In this document: positions 23,221 through 35,799 of the stretch, piece after piece | How the letters are laid out: every line of letters starts with the position of its first letter | Position numbering within the stretch: the stretch's first letter is position 1 | Assembly: GCF_026230105.1 (NCBI RefSeq) | Contig: NC_079478.1 | Span: 22,769,653-22,833,652, forward strand | Source: Diorhabda sublineata | Lineage: Eukaryota; Arthropoda; Insecta; Coleoptera; Chrysomelidae | Reading direction: 5' to 3' | Length of the DNA: 64,000 nt | Notes under the pieces: model-generated | What the model saw: only the letters and a program-made list of their open reading frames with translations | Databases searched by the model: none | Told to the model about the DNA's origin: nothing | Made by a program: the position numbers and the translations under genes

Positions 23221-24365
23221 ATGGTGTCATTTCGCAAGAATTTGAGTCTTAAGAATTTTTTTCATTTTTAAACAGTATAACTAGTCTGGTAGGCTATCAC
23301 AAAATCAAGGTGATGCGTGACCGATCTAGGGTTAAATGAAATAATAACAATATATTCTCCGTATACGGATTGGAAGTAAGAAAACTGAAACCACTAAACT
23401 TGTAACAAGAATATTCTGAAAATTACAAGTATTAATCATATTTACTATAAATAATTTCGATTACTATAAAGAATTTTGAAGTTAAATTAGATTCCATTCG
23501 GATCGAAAAATAAGAGATACTCAGATTTGACCTACGTAACTTTGTAGATTTTTTTTTTGGTTTAATAATCATCTAATCTTCACCAAGAAGAAAATAAAGA
23601 AAGCATGTTATCTCATAAAATACTTTTCAATAAAACTTGATGTCGTTATTTGTTTATGAAGGAGGCACAAACTGGGTGAAATTACTCCAACAGCCATAGG
23701 CTAACTTTTCAAGTGGTTTATCATTACGTCGAACTTTGTGTAAAGAGGATAGTTGAAAATTTGTCAAACTGGAGTTGGTCTTAAACTTTGGTTTGTACTC
23801 GTTGGAGTATACGGTGAAATTGTTAAGTTGTAATATGTTCCAAAGTATTTGTTTCTGTGTACACTTCCAATTATAGTAACTTTCTGAACAAAAATATTTT
23901 TTCTGTAAACTCTAACACTCTTGAAAACTACCTCAGTTTTTAACTTGAAATAAAAATTACTTACCATAAGCCTGATTTCTTAATTTCTGCCAATTCAAAT
24001 TGGATGAATAAAAATATATTGTTTTATCAAAAAAAGAAATTGAACACATTGTACTAATAATATGAGAGCAATATCCATTTGATCAAATTCAACCCTGACT
24101 GACAATTAAAAAAAACATCTTCGCGTATTTTAATACAAATCTTTATTATTGTCTTTAAAAATAGATTCCTTACAAGACAATATAAGCATGCGAAGGCTTA
24201 TCACAATTTTTTGATCACTTGTTGTAAAGGTGAATTTATAAACTTTTACGCTCGAGGAAGCTTTAGATCCCGCACTCACGTTCAATATAAATTAAATAGA
24301 TTACGAAGTGTGATTTATAAACACAAACGCCCCAGCTTGCGTTTCAACACCTAGCCAACGTGAAG
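23221..24365. other. No recognised gene
   Basis: AT-rich with only short frames. No TIR pair, RNA gene or protein motif was seen. Confidence 0.5.
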
Positions 24366-24369
24366 TCTA

Positions 24370-24760
24370 ACGCCTTCGTACATCGAGCGAATTACTTTTT
24401 GTTGCTACAATGGATTCAAGGTGCGTTCGCCACAGCACATTTATGGGTTTAGGAAAGAAGAAAAAGCCACAGAAAGTCAAATCTGGCGGATACGGTGATT
24501 GGCCGATAATTCTCGTTTCTTGTTTGGTGAAAAAATCAGTCACAATCATGTTTAAATGTGAGATCGCATTATCGTGTGAAAAAACTATGAATTATCTGTT
24601 TACAAATCCGGTTGTTTACATTGCTTCACGTTAACGCTTCGAAACAGTCAAACAGTGTTCCATTTTAACCGATTTCCTCGGAAGAGTGACTTTATAGTAA
24701 ACCACACTACGGTAATTGAAGAAAACAATGAGCCCTTGATTTTTGATCAGCTTATACGTG
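24370..24760 (-). pseudogene. mariner transposase C-terminal relic
   Basis: The minus strand reads, from about 24745, IVFFNYRSVVYYKVTLPRKS, the stretch before the second catalytic residue (family: IVFFD..G.VH.E..P). After a gap and frame change it reads VFSHDNAISHLNMIVTDF, which carries the second catalytic Asp. It continues without a break into FFTKQETRIIGQSPYPPDLT and CGFFFFPKPINVL, ending at a normal-looking tail near 24370. In the third block the Asp of the family's PCDFFLFP is replaced by Gly (FCGFFFFP). No TIRs are evident. It differs in sequence from the other mariners in the window. Confidence 0.75.
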
Positions 24761-24769
24761 GTTTTTTCG

Positions 24770-26590
24770 ATAGCGGTTCATTTTTAGAGCGTCATTCGCT
24801 AGATTGATGGGCAGTGGCAACAACATATTAATAAATTCACGTTTCGGGCCAAAAATGATAAGATTGAAGATGTTCGATCCTCAATCATGTCATAAAACAT
24901 CTCTTTTGTGGCTTCAACTCGTCGTTGTTTTTTCAAACATTGTTTTGCACACATACTAATTGAGATATAGCGTTCAAACTTCCCAAAGAACATAAAAAAA
25001 TTGGGTGTACCTACTATAAAAACGTTAAATGTAAGAGACATCATTCAAAAACAAAAAAGACAAAAATTTTAGATAACTACTGCCTCATTTGATTCTCGAG
25101 ATCACATTACTCGTCATCAACTATTTGGCATTATGAATAAACCACGATGCTTTATTGAATACTTTTCTAAAGTGGATGATAAGAGTAAAGATGATCCAAT
25201 GTTTCATTCATAATAGTTTGGATCACTGTATATTCAGAAATTCGGCCACCAATTCACCTTTATGAGGTACTGAGGAAAGTCCGTATAGGACAACAACGAT
25301 TTAAGAGTATTTTAAAGTATTTTAAAAGGGAAATACCACAGCGAAATCAAATACCGCCTAAGTGTTGTGGATTTTTACCTTTATCCTTGGATGACAACCG
25401 TCAAAAATCGGTTTTTATTGAGCCACGCCCAGCTGCATCGAAAACTGCTACCATGGAGGATAAGGTGACAAAATATCTTATATGGAACGAGCTGTCGTCG
25501 CGATGTGTTTCAAGTTTGCTCACTCCGTTTAGCAAACGCAACTAAGAGACCATTTTAGAGCAGTTTCTGCTTAGTTTCGAAACAGTTTAGGCAACATAGA
25601 ATAAATGGTACTCAGCAGATATCAAGGAACAGTCAAAATAGTGAACTATCCAAAGAATATGCTCTAATAAAAAGTTATATAGTTCTACCGATGGTTACTA
25701 TTTTCTGAGATTCATAAAGTGTAATCTAGCATCTACTACCTGAAAAAGGGACTCATAGAGGGAAAAATCTTCCAGCACAATAGCGTACTGACTAATTCTT
25801 CTATCTTCTGTATTGCCAGAATATGATACGAACTACTGCCTTAACTCCAGTATTCTTCGATTTTCTCCTCGTACAAATTCTTTTTGAAAAAGTCACTTGC
25901 TAAGTTTAAATCCAAGTTGAATGAGAAGTTCATCACTGCCACGGAGGCCTACTTGGCAAACCTCGAGAAAATGTATTTTTTCCTTATTCTACAAACGCAA
26001 AAGCAGAATTATGCACTTTATGAAAACATTCTTGCAGTTTTAAAATTTTATTCTCAAAGGTTCGCCGCCAATTAAATGCTTTTTATATGCCTTTGGAACC
26101 ATGTTTAACTTAAACTGGCCTAATTCATATCAATTTATTGCTTCCGGCACTATGGCTCATGCTGCCATAATTTGAAGATCCTAATTATATTGGAATAGAT
26201 TAGGCAACATGTACAAGACATTTTTTTTAATCAAAACAGAAGAAAAGCTGAAATACAATAATGTTTTCGAACTTATTTTACCGGCGCACCGTAATGTAAC
26301 ATTCAAAATTGTAGTTACGTCGTGTTTAATCGATACTGCATGTTATGAACATTCTTATATTATGTAAGAATTAGATTTTTCGATGTATATGGTTGTTTAA
26401 TAGACATTGCGACGGAAATAGCAACATCCTGACGGTTTCATATTAAATGTATCATTATGAAAACTGATTCCGTTGGATATCAAACATAACAGTACAGTGA
26501 TGAATGAAATGAAAAAGAAAACATATTCCAATTTAAAGTTATATTAGAATTTCATCAATAATTAAGATACGTTGGGTTTGGGTTTGCAAT
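24770..26590. other. No recognised gene; one open frame at 25227-25545
   Basis: On the plus strand a frame of about 106 codons is open at 25227-25545 and reads EVLRKVRIGQQRFKSILKYF, then PPKCCGFLPLSLDD and FIEPRPAASKTATMEDKVTK. Its composition looks protein-like, but I do not recognise it and it lacks an early ATG. It may be an exon or a scrap of a transposon ORF. The rest is AT-rich with nothing recognised. Confidence 0.35.
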
Positions 26591-26596
26591 TTATTA

Positions 26597-27261
26597 CGAG
26601 AGCCGTTTTTTTTCAACCTCCGATCACTTTGTGTAGACGCTACGCGGGCAGAAGAAAGCGGGCATGCGCTGTAAGCAACTGCAAAGCTCTCGCACTACAC
26701 ACTGTCATTGTTGACATTCAAGGGTCAGTCGGCGTTGTGCTACAGACACATAAACATGTCCGTCATTTTTGATACTCCCGCCAAGAATGAATTGGGAATT
26801 GTGATTCGTTTTCTACAGCCATAGTGCTGCAAAAACCATCGAAGAATGAGTCGTGTGTATGGGGAAAACTTCATAAGTGATGGTGTTGTGCGTGAATGGT
26901 GTTGATAGTTTGAAGATGGTAGTAATTTATATGCAAGATGAAGGGGACCAAGGACACAAATCTGTCGTTTCAGATGACCTGGTTAAACGAGTTGACAGAA
27001 TGGTTAAAGAAAACCGCAGATTCATCATTATTGCTTTGTCTACGGAATTTCCAGAAGTTTCAAGGTCTGTTTTGTACTATACTTGAATTCATTAGCATCA
27101 ACTTTCTCTGAAGAGGGTATTGAAAAGCTTGTCCACAATCTCTTTGGTGATTATGTCGAAAAGTAACCATAAGCATACCAATATTTTGATATTAAACTTA
27201 TTGTTTTATATGAGTAGCTTTTATTAATAGCCTACCGGAAGTTGAAAAAAAACGGCCCTCA
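26597..27261 (+). mobile_element. Short mariner remnant with TIRs and TA flanks (665 bp)
   Basis: The ends are inverted repeats of about 26 bp. The left begins CGAGAGCCGTTTTTTTTCAA at 26597 and the right is its near-complement ending at 27261, with one or two mismatches. TA lies outside both ends (26595-26596 and 27262-27263). Inside, a worn transposase N-terminus is readable on the plus strand in several frames: LGIVIRFLQP, EEMSRVYGENFISDGVVREW, then SDDLVKRVDRMVKENRRF and FPEVSRSVLY. It matches the corresponding blocks of the mariner at 7903 in order but not closely. The similarity stops after the DNA-binding part, and the entire catalytic core is deleted, leaving about half the length of a full element. 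Confidence 0.85.
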
Positions 27262-27263
27262 TA

Positions 27264-28420
27264 TATCGTGAATTTCTCAGACTATAGTAGTTCGAGTTTT
27301 AAAAAATACTCCATACATTGCATCCAAGATTTCATCGTTACGCTATGGGATAAAAATAGGAATTTATTGAGAAAATTTTCTTTTTAATAACAACTGTAAC
27401 AATATAAGTGTGAGCTGTAGTTTTCAATTTGGAATATTCGATTTTTGAAGATATATCTACGACTTTTTTTAAAATGGGGTGGTGTTTTGACCAATTCTGC
27501 TTCTCCATTTATTCGCTACTAAATTGAATAACTCAGTGACAAATAACTCGTTGGTTAAGACAACTCACTGTCATAACTAATACTAATAAGGATCGGTGCA
27601 GTTTCTGTGGAATCGACCACAGGACAATAGAAATGGAATGCTAGAAATATAGAATAGGTTGAGGAGACAGGCAAAAATACTGACGCTACGTTTAGTAGGG
27701 GATACAAGGTACCAATTCTGGGATGTAACCAATAATCACATTCTGTCGAAATATGAGAGATTAAGGAACTATTGAGCATTCCACCTGAGAGCGTAAGGAA
27801 TAAAAGAGACATATCAAAACCTGAAAACCTAAAAGTCTCACAAAAACATTCCAAGAAGCTTTCTGGCAAAATACTTCAGCACCTATTCGCTCTATTTAAA
27901 ACGGAGATTCACCAAACTTTCGCAAAATACGGCAAAATACAAGATCACCCGCAGATGAAACTCAATGAAGTAGAGCTATTTAGAAACTGAAAACGATATT
28001 AAATAACCATAAAAATTATTCTACTCACCAAAACCTAGGAAATCGAAGTTCCAGATCTCCTGATCCGCAACTCTGAGGTGAATGGCTAAAAGCAACAGCA
28101 AGCAAGCAGTACCCTTCGCAATGCGCAAAAGCTTGTTCAACCTAACTCCACAGAAACAGATAAACATATACAACATACAACCATATATACATATACAACC
28201 ATAATGCAATATTCGGAACTGGTTATTTTCCAATTCAGTGGAATATATATAGGATAGAAACCTACTGTAAAATCTATTTTTCGACGTATACTCAAAAGAT
28301 TCAGCCCGTATGAACATCTACGCTTACTATTTTATTTTAACAGCCTATTTTATTTTGAATTGACTCGAGTTAATAATTATGTCAACTGCTATCTTTTAAT
28401 CAACCATTTTTGATATACCT
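27264..28420. other. No recognised gene
   Basis: A plus-strand frame at 27640-27990 (LRRQAKILTLRLVGDTRY ...) looks vaguely like a retrotransposon protein, but I could not place it. Nothing else was seen. Confidence 0.4.
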
Positions 28421-28421
28421 A

Positions 28422-29885
28422 CACTGCCAACGAAAAGTTTGAGGTCACATTAAAATAACATAATTATTTACCAATTATAGCGGAACCCTAGAACACGTGC
28501 ATATTCTATTGTTAATATCGAATATCTGAAGAAGTCATTCTTTCATTTACTTTCAAGTTGTTTGAAAATGAACTTGTATTGTTTTCAATTATCGACAAAC
28601 ACTGGATTAGATCCAGGTGGTAGAGTCGTAATCATATTTTTATGATGTGCTAATTGCTTTGATTTGCTTTTGTTTCCCATCGATCAATAATAAGAATTGT
28701 TTAGCTTCTGACAACACGATTTTCCAGCTTATTAGCACCTAAGGTTATATGGGTTTGCTCACAAACAATTTTAATTAGTATAAATAAGTGGTTTCTGCAG
28801 TGAAAATGTCTTAAAATGGAGAAAGTACGCGAAATTGTTAGTGAATTGCCTTTTGCCATCATTGTTTTATATAATCAAGGCAAATCCGAAAGTGAGATTG
28901 GTATACAATCGAAGTTATCGGAGATTTGTGTTCATGACACAATAACTCGATACAGGGAGACAGGCACGCTCGGAAAGGCCAAAAGCTACCAGGTCAAGTG
29001 AAGATAATTCCATTGTTTTAACCAGCAAGCGAAATAGACGCTTAACAGCACCAGAATTCCGCTTTGAAGTAAATAAAATTCAAGTTGAACCTTATCATTG
29101 AATAAAGTAAAACAACGAATGGGATACGCGAAGTTGCATGGTGGTGTCGCCGTTCGAAAACCATTGCTAATGACACAAAATAAGAAAAAATGGATTTTGT
29201 GAGCATTTGGTCATCGACTGGAGAAAATTTTAAATAGTTCTTTGGAGCGAAGAATTTGACTTTGAGTTATTTGGTTCAAAACAAAGAATTTACGTTCGAC
29301 ACAGTACCCAAGAAAAGATGATTTCAGACGTTGTTGTCCCAATAATAAGGTTTCAGGTTGCTTTCATAGATTTGGAACTGGCGATTTTACCAAAATTGAC
29401 AGAATTATGAAAAGAAACAGTACAAAAAGAATGTTCCTTCGGGTTCGCGATTAATCGGAAATAGATTAATTTTCAATATGATAATGATCCCCAATGATCC
29501 CTAATTATTCAGAGAATATTTGGAAGAGGCAGAAGGAGTATAATAAACATAGTTTGGTCTCCTCAATATCATGACCTCAATATAATTGAACTTTTGTGGA
29601 AAGAGCTTGATAAAAACGTTCTTAATTGGAGTCCATTCTCGCGAAAGGAAATGTGGAATGCTTTATGCAAAAGTTGGAGCAATATATCATAAGACACAAT
29701 AAAGCCAGAAGTTTAGCTAATTATATCCGTTTTTAGCATGTACTGTTATTTTTTCTTCATGTTTTACAACTATATTGATTGTCAAAAAGAGTTTATTTGG
29801 ATGATTTAACATTTAATATTTAATTAGAGTTTCATTTAACTTTAATAATTTATGTGAACTGATCTTAAATTATTAACCTGCAGTG
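28422..29885 (+). mobile_element. Tc1-like element relic
   Basis: A worn Tc1-family transposase lies on the plus strand. It starts at 28816 with MEKVREIVSELPFAIIVLYN, then GKSESEIGI and TITRYRETGTLGKAKSY, the paired helix-turn-helix N-terminus. In other frames follow LWSEEFDFELFGSKQRIYVR near 29240-29300, the first catalytic block, where SDES has become SEEF; a worn DNDP remnant of QQDNDPKHT; and LNIIELLWKELDKNV near 29580-29620, the last block with its Glu retained (family SPDLNPIE.LW). Possible degraded TIRs begin CACTGC at 28422 and end GCAGTG at 29885. A TA precedes the left end only. The total of about 1.46 kb suits a Tc1 element. Confidence 0.75.
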
Positions 29886-30445
29886 GATTTTCCATCTATT
29901 CGATATACATGTCTGTAATACTGGGAGGTAGTTGCATAAACTAGATAATCGTGGAAAAACCACAGGATTCTACACAATTCATTTTTCTATATTCATCCAC
30001 GATTTACTTACTGTTCCATTTAAAAACAGATGGTAACTGAATAAAAAAAAAAACGAGAATACTTTGGAATTTTTTTTCTGAATATAAAATATGGCTACAG
30101 AAGCCTTTGAAATCAACTAGACCCTTAAAGAAAATCTTAAAGTATGTAATAAACATTACTGGTCCGCACAGGATATAGAGTTTCTGGTAAATTGTCGGGG
30201 TTATAGCGTCGCCACCATTCCAAACGAAAATCATTGGACATGTTCGATATGAAATTCTTGAAAAACAGGCACATGCTATCCAGTAGGAAATTCCATTCGT
30301 TCGAGAAAGAAAAAAGTAAACCACAAAAAGTGTTTCAATATAAGATTGGAAAATTTATCCAATTAATTGTTAAGAAATTTTATACAAAGCGATTATTGAG
30401 TACTTTGACTTTTATCTACAGCGTGTAATGATTCAATTGTTACTA
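29886..30445. other. No recognised gene
   Basis: AT-rich, with a minus-strand ORF (30004-30324) and an overlapping plus-strand one that show no family motifs. Confidence 0.5.
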
Positions 30446-31425
30446 CGAGGATGTATCGATATCTAAATTATTAGAAGTGTCAGTGTAAAGTTTACGCCAA
30501 AAAAGTGAACCACAGTTACGTAATAAATTGAAAGAAAAAAGAAGTCCACCGAAATTTTGAAAATCGAGAAATTGGAGTATAGAGCCATCATCAATTACCT
30601 GTATTAAAAAGGGTTAAGAGGTAAGCAGATTTACTAAGATATGCTTAATACCCTAGGTGATCAATGTCCTTCGTATGCGACCGTGAAAAATTGGACTGCA
30701 AGTTTCAAGAGAGGTAAATTTTCCATTGAAGATGATGACCGATCGGAAAGGACACTTTCTGTGTCAGTCCTCGAAAATATCGGTGCAGTTCATGACATGA
30801 TTTTATCACACCGTCGAATTGGGCTAAAACGGATATATGAAGCACTGAATATTTCATACGTACGCGTTCATTATATAGTTCACGTCAATTTGGACATGAG
30901 AAAAATTACTGCAAAACGGATCCCCAAATGTTTGAATGTTGACCAAAAGCGTGCAAGGGTAGAAGCATCGCGTTCGATCTGTGCTCGATTTGAAGACGAT
31001 GTAGACTTCTTAAACCAAATTGTGAATTGTGGAGATTACTATTCGACATTACTGACAACTCTACGGGAAAAAATTAAAGAGAAAAGACGAGGAAAGCTCT
31101 CCAAACGTGTTTTGTTTTTGCAGGACAACACCCCTACACACAAATCTCATGTTGCCTGCAACATGCATTTATGGTTTGAATTACTAGAACACCCCCTTCA
31201 TTCACTAGATTTGGCTCCGTCCGACTATCATCTCTTCCCTCAACTGAATAAAAAGTTTAAAAGGTCGGAAATTTTTTTCCAACGAGAAGGTAATAAAAGG
31301 AGATCTGGTTTGCAGAGCAAGAAGAAACATTTTTTTTTGTAGAGTCTAGAGACGTTGCAGGTTCGCTGTAATAAATGTATCCTATTAAGAGGAGAATATT
31401 TTGACTAATAAAATATTTTGTCATT
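30446..31425 (+). mobile_element. mariner copy A, core deleted
   Basis: The left end begins CGAGGATGTATCGATATCTA at 30446, preceded by TA, and matches the end of the copy at 45745-46632. The transposase runs from about 30550 to 31400: EILKIEKLEYRAIINYLY, two stops, then an open frame of 233 codons from 30641 (LGDQCPSYATVKNWTASFKR). At DFLNQIV the sequence jumps to GDYYSTLLTTLREKIKEKRR, deleting the first catalytic Asp. The second (LQDNTPTHKSH) and third (LDLAPSDYHLFPQ) are kept. The C-terminus shifts frame after LNKKFK. The right TIR is absent or worn beyond recognition, so the end coordinate is approximate. Confidence 0.88.
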
Positions 31426-31550
31426 GAAATTTTGTATATCTCATTAGTCACCAAAACTGCTAAGAAAATATGTGCATATGGTTGAATTTATTATAAAACA
31501 GTCAAACAATTAAAGCAATTATTATTCATTTGTTCATTTATTTCATTCAA

Positions 31551-31680
31551 GTTGGAATTTCTGGAACCGTTGGTGATATTCATACTGAATACACTACTTA
31601 CACCACCACTACATCAACACTCACAATTACACTGTGTGACGCGCGTTTCGATAACCAACTTGAGAGAGTGGAGGTAACAG
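31551..31680 (-). repeat. Dispersed stem-loop repeat, copy 1
   Basis: In reverse complement this reads CTCAAGTTGGTTATCGAAAC, then a CGCGCGTCACACAGTGTAA segment and a GTGAGTGTTG segment, ending in a piece containing GGTGATATTCATACTG on the plus strand. The same series, in whole or part, recurs at 47747-47836, 47837-47955, 49370-49455 and 50630-50712. The repeat family is treated in the findings. Confidence 0.85.
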
Positions 31681-31689
31681 TAAGCATTT

Positions 31690-32280
31690 ATTTCAATGTT
31701 AATACTTCCGCTGTTGGATTATTTCTAAAAATATGAGAAACTTCCAAGCGAGTGCGGTTCTTTATTTATATCCAGCATTTTTGTTGAGTACAGTTATTTC
31801 GATTAAAATTGAGGAAGCTGTTTTTGTAAGAAGTAATCAAATATTGACTGCATCTCTTCGATAATGATATTTTATGAAAATAACAGTTTATTTTGTATTA
31901 TTTTCTGAATAAAAATCAATGTCGAATTATATTTTTAAAATTTCTCGGGTTGCAAGGTATTTGTTCACGATGAAATTTAACATTGAGATCATAATGCAAA
32001 CCATTATATGTTATACATTCTGAAAGGGGTCAAGGAGTCCTTCGAAAGTAGAATAATCCGAGAATGAGCGGACCACTGGCCACAATTCAGAAAGTGGATC
32101 AACGAGCTGTCCCTTGAGACAGCTATGGCGCTTGACGTGTAAATTATTGAATAATTTTATCATGTAAACAGATAAATATTCAGTATATATTACTATAAAT
32201 GTTTATTCAATGTAATCATTAAAATATAATGTAATGATATATCATTTTATCAACAAAACAATACAGCATACAGAACGTTT
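31690..32280. other. No recognised gene
   Basis: AT-rich single-copy-looking DNA with no supported feature. Confidence 0.5.
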
Positions 32281-32284
32281 TCAG

Positions 32285-32910
32285 TAAAATTTGTAAACAT
32301 GGATAACATTGGTCATCGTTATGTGACACAAGACTTATATTTGGCATTAGCCCAACCAAAAACTGAACGAGATTCTACTCTGAGTGAGACAGGTCCTTTG
32401 AAAGTAAAATGTTTGTGCGTAAAAGCTGTGCGCAAGATGGGTGCCACGTTTTCTCACAATGGAACAAAAACAGCGTCGTGAAGATGTTTCCATCGAGTGT
32501 TTGGTAATGTTTCACAAAAATAATGGAAATTTTTGCCCTATTTCATAACCATGGTTCAAACGTGTGTCCATTACTCCAAACCCGAAACAAAAAACAGTCA
32601 AAACAATGGACTGAAGACATGAACCGGCTCCAAAGAAGGCAATTACTGTTTCATCCGTAGACAACTTCATGGCGTCGGTGGAACCAACACACACATTCTT
32701 TTCGCCAGATTTTGCGCCCTCGGATTATTTTCTGTTCCCAGACTTGACAAAATGGCTCGGTAGTCAAAGATTTTCCAACAATGGGTGATGGGGGCAGTTA
32801 GGGCTATGCTTAGGAGCTTGACGATTCTTATTATAAAAGGATATCGAACTTATTGAGCATGGCTGGGAAAAATGTATGAAGCTAAAAGGAGATTACGTTG
32901 AAAAATAAAT
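32285..32910 (+). pseudogene. mariner transposase relic, internally deleted
   Basis: The frame opens at 32299 with MDNIGHRYVTQDLYLALAQP and ERDSTLSETGP, the same N-terminal block as the fragment at 10660-10899. Pieces of the middle region follow in other frames (EQKQRREDVSIECLVMFHKN at 32465-32525, then a worn EPAPKKAITVSS near 32610-32650). Near 32699-32780 the C-terminal block SPDFAPSDYFLFPDLTKWLG is well preserved with the third catalytic Asp. A tail with GIELIEHGW and GDYVEK follows to 32909 with small shifts. The stretch with the first two Asp residues is largely deleted. No TIRs are seen. Confidence 0.8.
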
Positions 32911-34600
32911 ATACAATCGTCATGTCAGAAGACATGGCAACATTAAATCCTAATGCATAATTTTGGAGCAAGTAGATGAAGCGAGGCTACTACAGCAATG
33001 ACTTTTCTTTTTAGGCGGTTCATTCATTTCGTTGATTATCAAGAACAATACGTTAGAGCGAGGGAAGTGCCTTCACTGCAGTAAAAGAACTAGGAGGGTG
33101 TAAATCAACAGCAGTTCTTGAGACATTGACGATAATATAAATAATAAGGTGACAATTCCAATAATAGCAAACATGATTATCAGGTTGACAAGATTCAACA
33201 ATATATTCTGTTTTCTTTTTTTCTAAAAGTAAATATATAAAGTAATGTATTCTATTCGCCAGTAATGGCTATTACTCATGCGTATGAACTAGACAAAAGA
33301 CCGTCATGAGTAGTATCAATCTAAACATTAGTCACTGTCTCTCAAAATCTCAGTTCAAAAGATTTTCTGCAACAATAGCGAACAAATCAACAGAGGCCTT
33401 TTTGAAATGGAACTAAGTACTTTCTCCAACAAATGCGTTCGTTTGTTCTCAAAACATAAGAACGTGTCATTTAGATAATATTACACCTTTGGAATCCCAA
33501 AATACTGTGACCATTACCTTATTAGCTTCTCCTGCACTTGGAAGCTCGTAGTAAATATGTTTAGTGAACTTGATATGATCTGCCAGGTAACTTTATAAAT
33601 CTAATTTCTGAAATTATTGAAACATATTCATAGTAAGCTTGAGTTTTTATGCAGTAACTGCCTAAGAACTAAAATAAATTTCTAAATTTAATTCAGATGT
33701 TAGAGCGCTTCATGGAATTCCAAAAAGCAGAATGAATTTCCGACTGAATGCTAACAAGAACATAGAACTTACGTTTCATGAAATAATTTCGCGTTTTTCC
33801 ATTCAGGATTTGAAAACGAAAACTAATTCTTCAGCTCCCTTGACGAATATTCATAATAATTAAACTTATTCACAGTAACTTGGGAATGGAATTTGAGAGG
33901 TGATGGAACGTTAATTCCTTTGAAAATATCATTGGAATTGAATTTTTTTATTTGTCGAGTAGTACAACAGAAAATTTAAGGATTTAGTTGAAATTCAAGC
34001 GCTGAAATCCCTCCAGGATAGAGCTAAGTTTTTTTGCGTCTTTGAGGAAATAGTTTGGAAATTGAAGAAGATGTCATTGCCATTGTAAAGAATGAATAAC
34101 TAACAGAATGACAATAACATAATTTAAATATATACTTCTAAGCAGAGACAAACAGATTAATTTGCATTATTCCTGTAATAACTGAAAAATGCCCGTGTAA
34201 CATGTCATTCGGCCTGTTACTTATTGTGACTAAATCGACAAAATTTAGTAAATCTTATAAAAATATTTATATTGGGAGCGTATTCCCATTACTATACATT
34301 GAGCGTTAATTAAGAAGTTAATGGAAAAATATTATCAGTACCAATACTAAGTTATCAAATAAAGAAATTAGAGCACTGAAATCTATCAAAATATGAAATG
34401 TTGAACACTTAGACGAAAAATACGATAAGTTGAGAAAAAATAATAAAACGATAAGATAAGAAAACTATCTACATAACTAACGAAAAATTATTTTATATTA
34501 AGAACATTCTTGAAATAATGGTCTCTCATCAGAACAGAATTAACAAAAATATGTCTACTTACGTGGTACGAGTGTTGATATATGGCAGAACTGAATATGT
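32911..34600. other. No recognised gene; shared 26-bp motif
   Basis: AT-rich, without recognisable coding capacity. GTGTAACATGTCATTCGG at 34195-34212, ending in GTTAC at 34220, closely matches 6403-6427. Confidence 0.5.
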
Positions 34601-34609
34601 CAATTAAGT

Positions 34610-34835
34610 AAAATAAATTGCGAGATCAACATGTTTCTACACCTGACGAAGCGGTAAATGCGTTCAAATCACATGTTTTGGAGGCACCTCAATCGAAATG
34701 GAAACAATTGTTTCAAATGTATGTAAAAGTGTATTGATCTTAATGGGCGATCATTTGAAAACCAATAAAACTGTATCCACTTATAAATATTTGTTTTTAT
34801 TTGTCTGTCTCAAAACTTAAGTAGCAACCTTCGTA
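34610..34835 (+). pseudogene. mariner-type transposase C-terminus with right TIR
   Basis: The plus strand reads KLRDQHVSTPDEAVNAFKSH, then EAPQSKWKQLFQMY, the last helices of a Tc1/mariner transposase of the group with a STPEEAV...H..E.P...W pattern. About 90 bp beyond the end of that frame lies what looks like the element's right end, AAAACTTAAGTAGCAACCTT ending at CG (34833), followed by TA (34834-34835). Everything upstream of the C-terminus is missing. AAAACTTAAGTAGC also occurs at about 9458. Confidence 0.6.
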
Positions 34836-34989
34836 TGACAAAATGGACGTTTTGAATATACGACTATTTTATTGAAAATTTATTTGGGAAGCTGCATTCT
34901 ACATTTGGGGAATTTGTTATGTATTAAAATAAAACTTGAAATATTTTGTATAATAAATTACTTCAAGTTTTTTTTCCCAATCTATTTCG

Positions 34990-35790
34990 AAATTTTTCCT
35001 TTTATCTGACAAGCTAAAGCACCTTCCAACATGTATTGCAGTAACTGAATTTAATGTTACTTAAATCTACAAATTCCTTGCCTACATAAATTTCGAAACT
35101 CCACTCAAAATTTAGTAATTTTCTCCAAGGTACTAAAGCCGCTGTTTTTCTAAATTGGTTAACAATTTTGATTCACTGAATCACCAATTTTTTCCTATAA
35201 CTTTTGAAATATTTCCTTTAACAATTTTAACGAAGTCTATTTTTTTGTTCTCACTACAAAACTGTAATACATTTTGATAAAGGTTAGTAGATTGGCCAAT
35301 GATGTTACAATATTTTGTGTCTATGCAATAGCATGACTATTTAATTGCAATTAAATGTTTAGCTTCCAACCAACTTCCTCACTTACTCAACTTTTCCGTA
35401 GAGAACTGTTGAAAAATACTTTTTTGACGCCTCCGATATAAGTACATCAGAAAATACACATCAAGTATGTTCAGTTACTCTATTGAAACCATGAGCTAAA
35501 CAAGTCACGTGAACTAAATTTGGATAAATTATTCAATATACTGTCCAGTTTTAACCATATGAGGGGCGGCTTTTGATATTATAAGTAAAATTTTTTCAGG
35601 AGAAACTCCATGAGGTTCAGAACAATTCATTAAACATTCACTAATAGATCTTAAAATAGAAAAAGATTCACTAGGTTTGTTCTCCTGCATAGGTACTGGA
35701 CAAATTTACACAACAACGCCCACAAGAATAGGTAGATTTGGTCACAATAAAATGAATGTATCAATTTTCTACGATTTCCTGACGTCTTGT
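34990..35790 (-). pseudogene. hAT transposase relic (CGGBP1-like type)
   Basis: Reading down from about 35760, in changing frames, the minus strand gives a worn first block (family: DETTD..GR), then KILLIISKAAPHMVKTGQYI, where the hAT catalytic Asp of SDAAPYM is replaced by Lys. YPNLVHVTCLAHGFNRVTEH follows, matching the conserved HVTCLAH.L.RVAE stretch, and then ISEASKKYFST. A worn C-terminal part may continue to about 34990 (LLTNLEKQRL). This combination is the hAT subgroup whose proteins are annotated as CGGBP1-like. No 8-bp target duplication or TIR was located. Stops and the lost Asp show it is dead. Confidence 0.75.
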
Positions 35791-35799
35791 ACGTAGTTT

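Noticed and set aside
27640..27990. Possible retrotransposon protein fragment on the plus strand
   Set aside because: Some Jockey-like flavour in the translation (LRRQAKILTLRLVGDTRY) but no diagnostic motif; not called.
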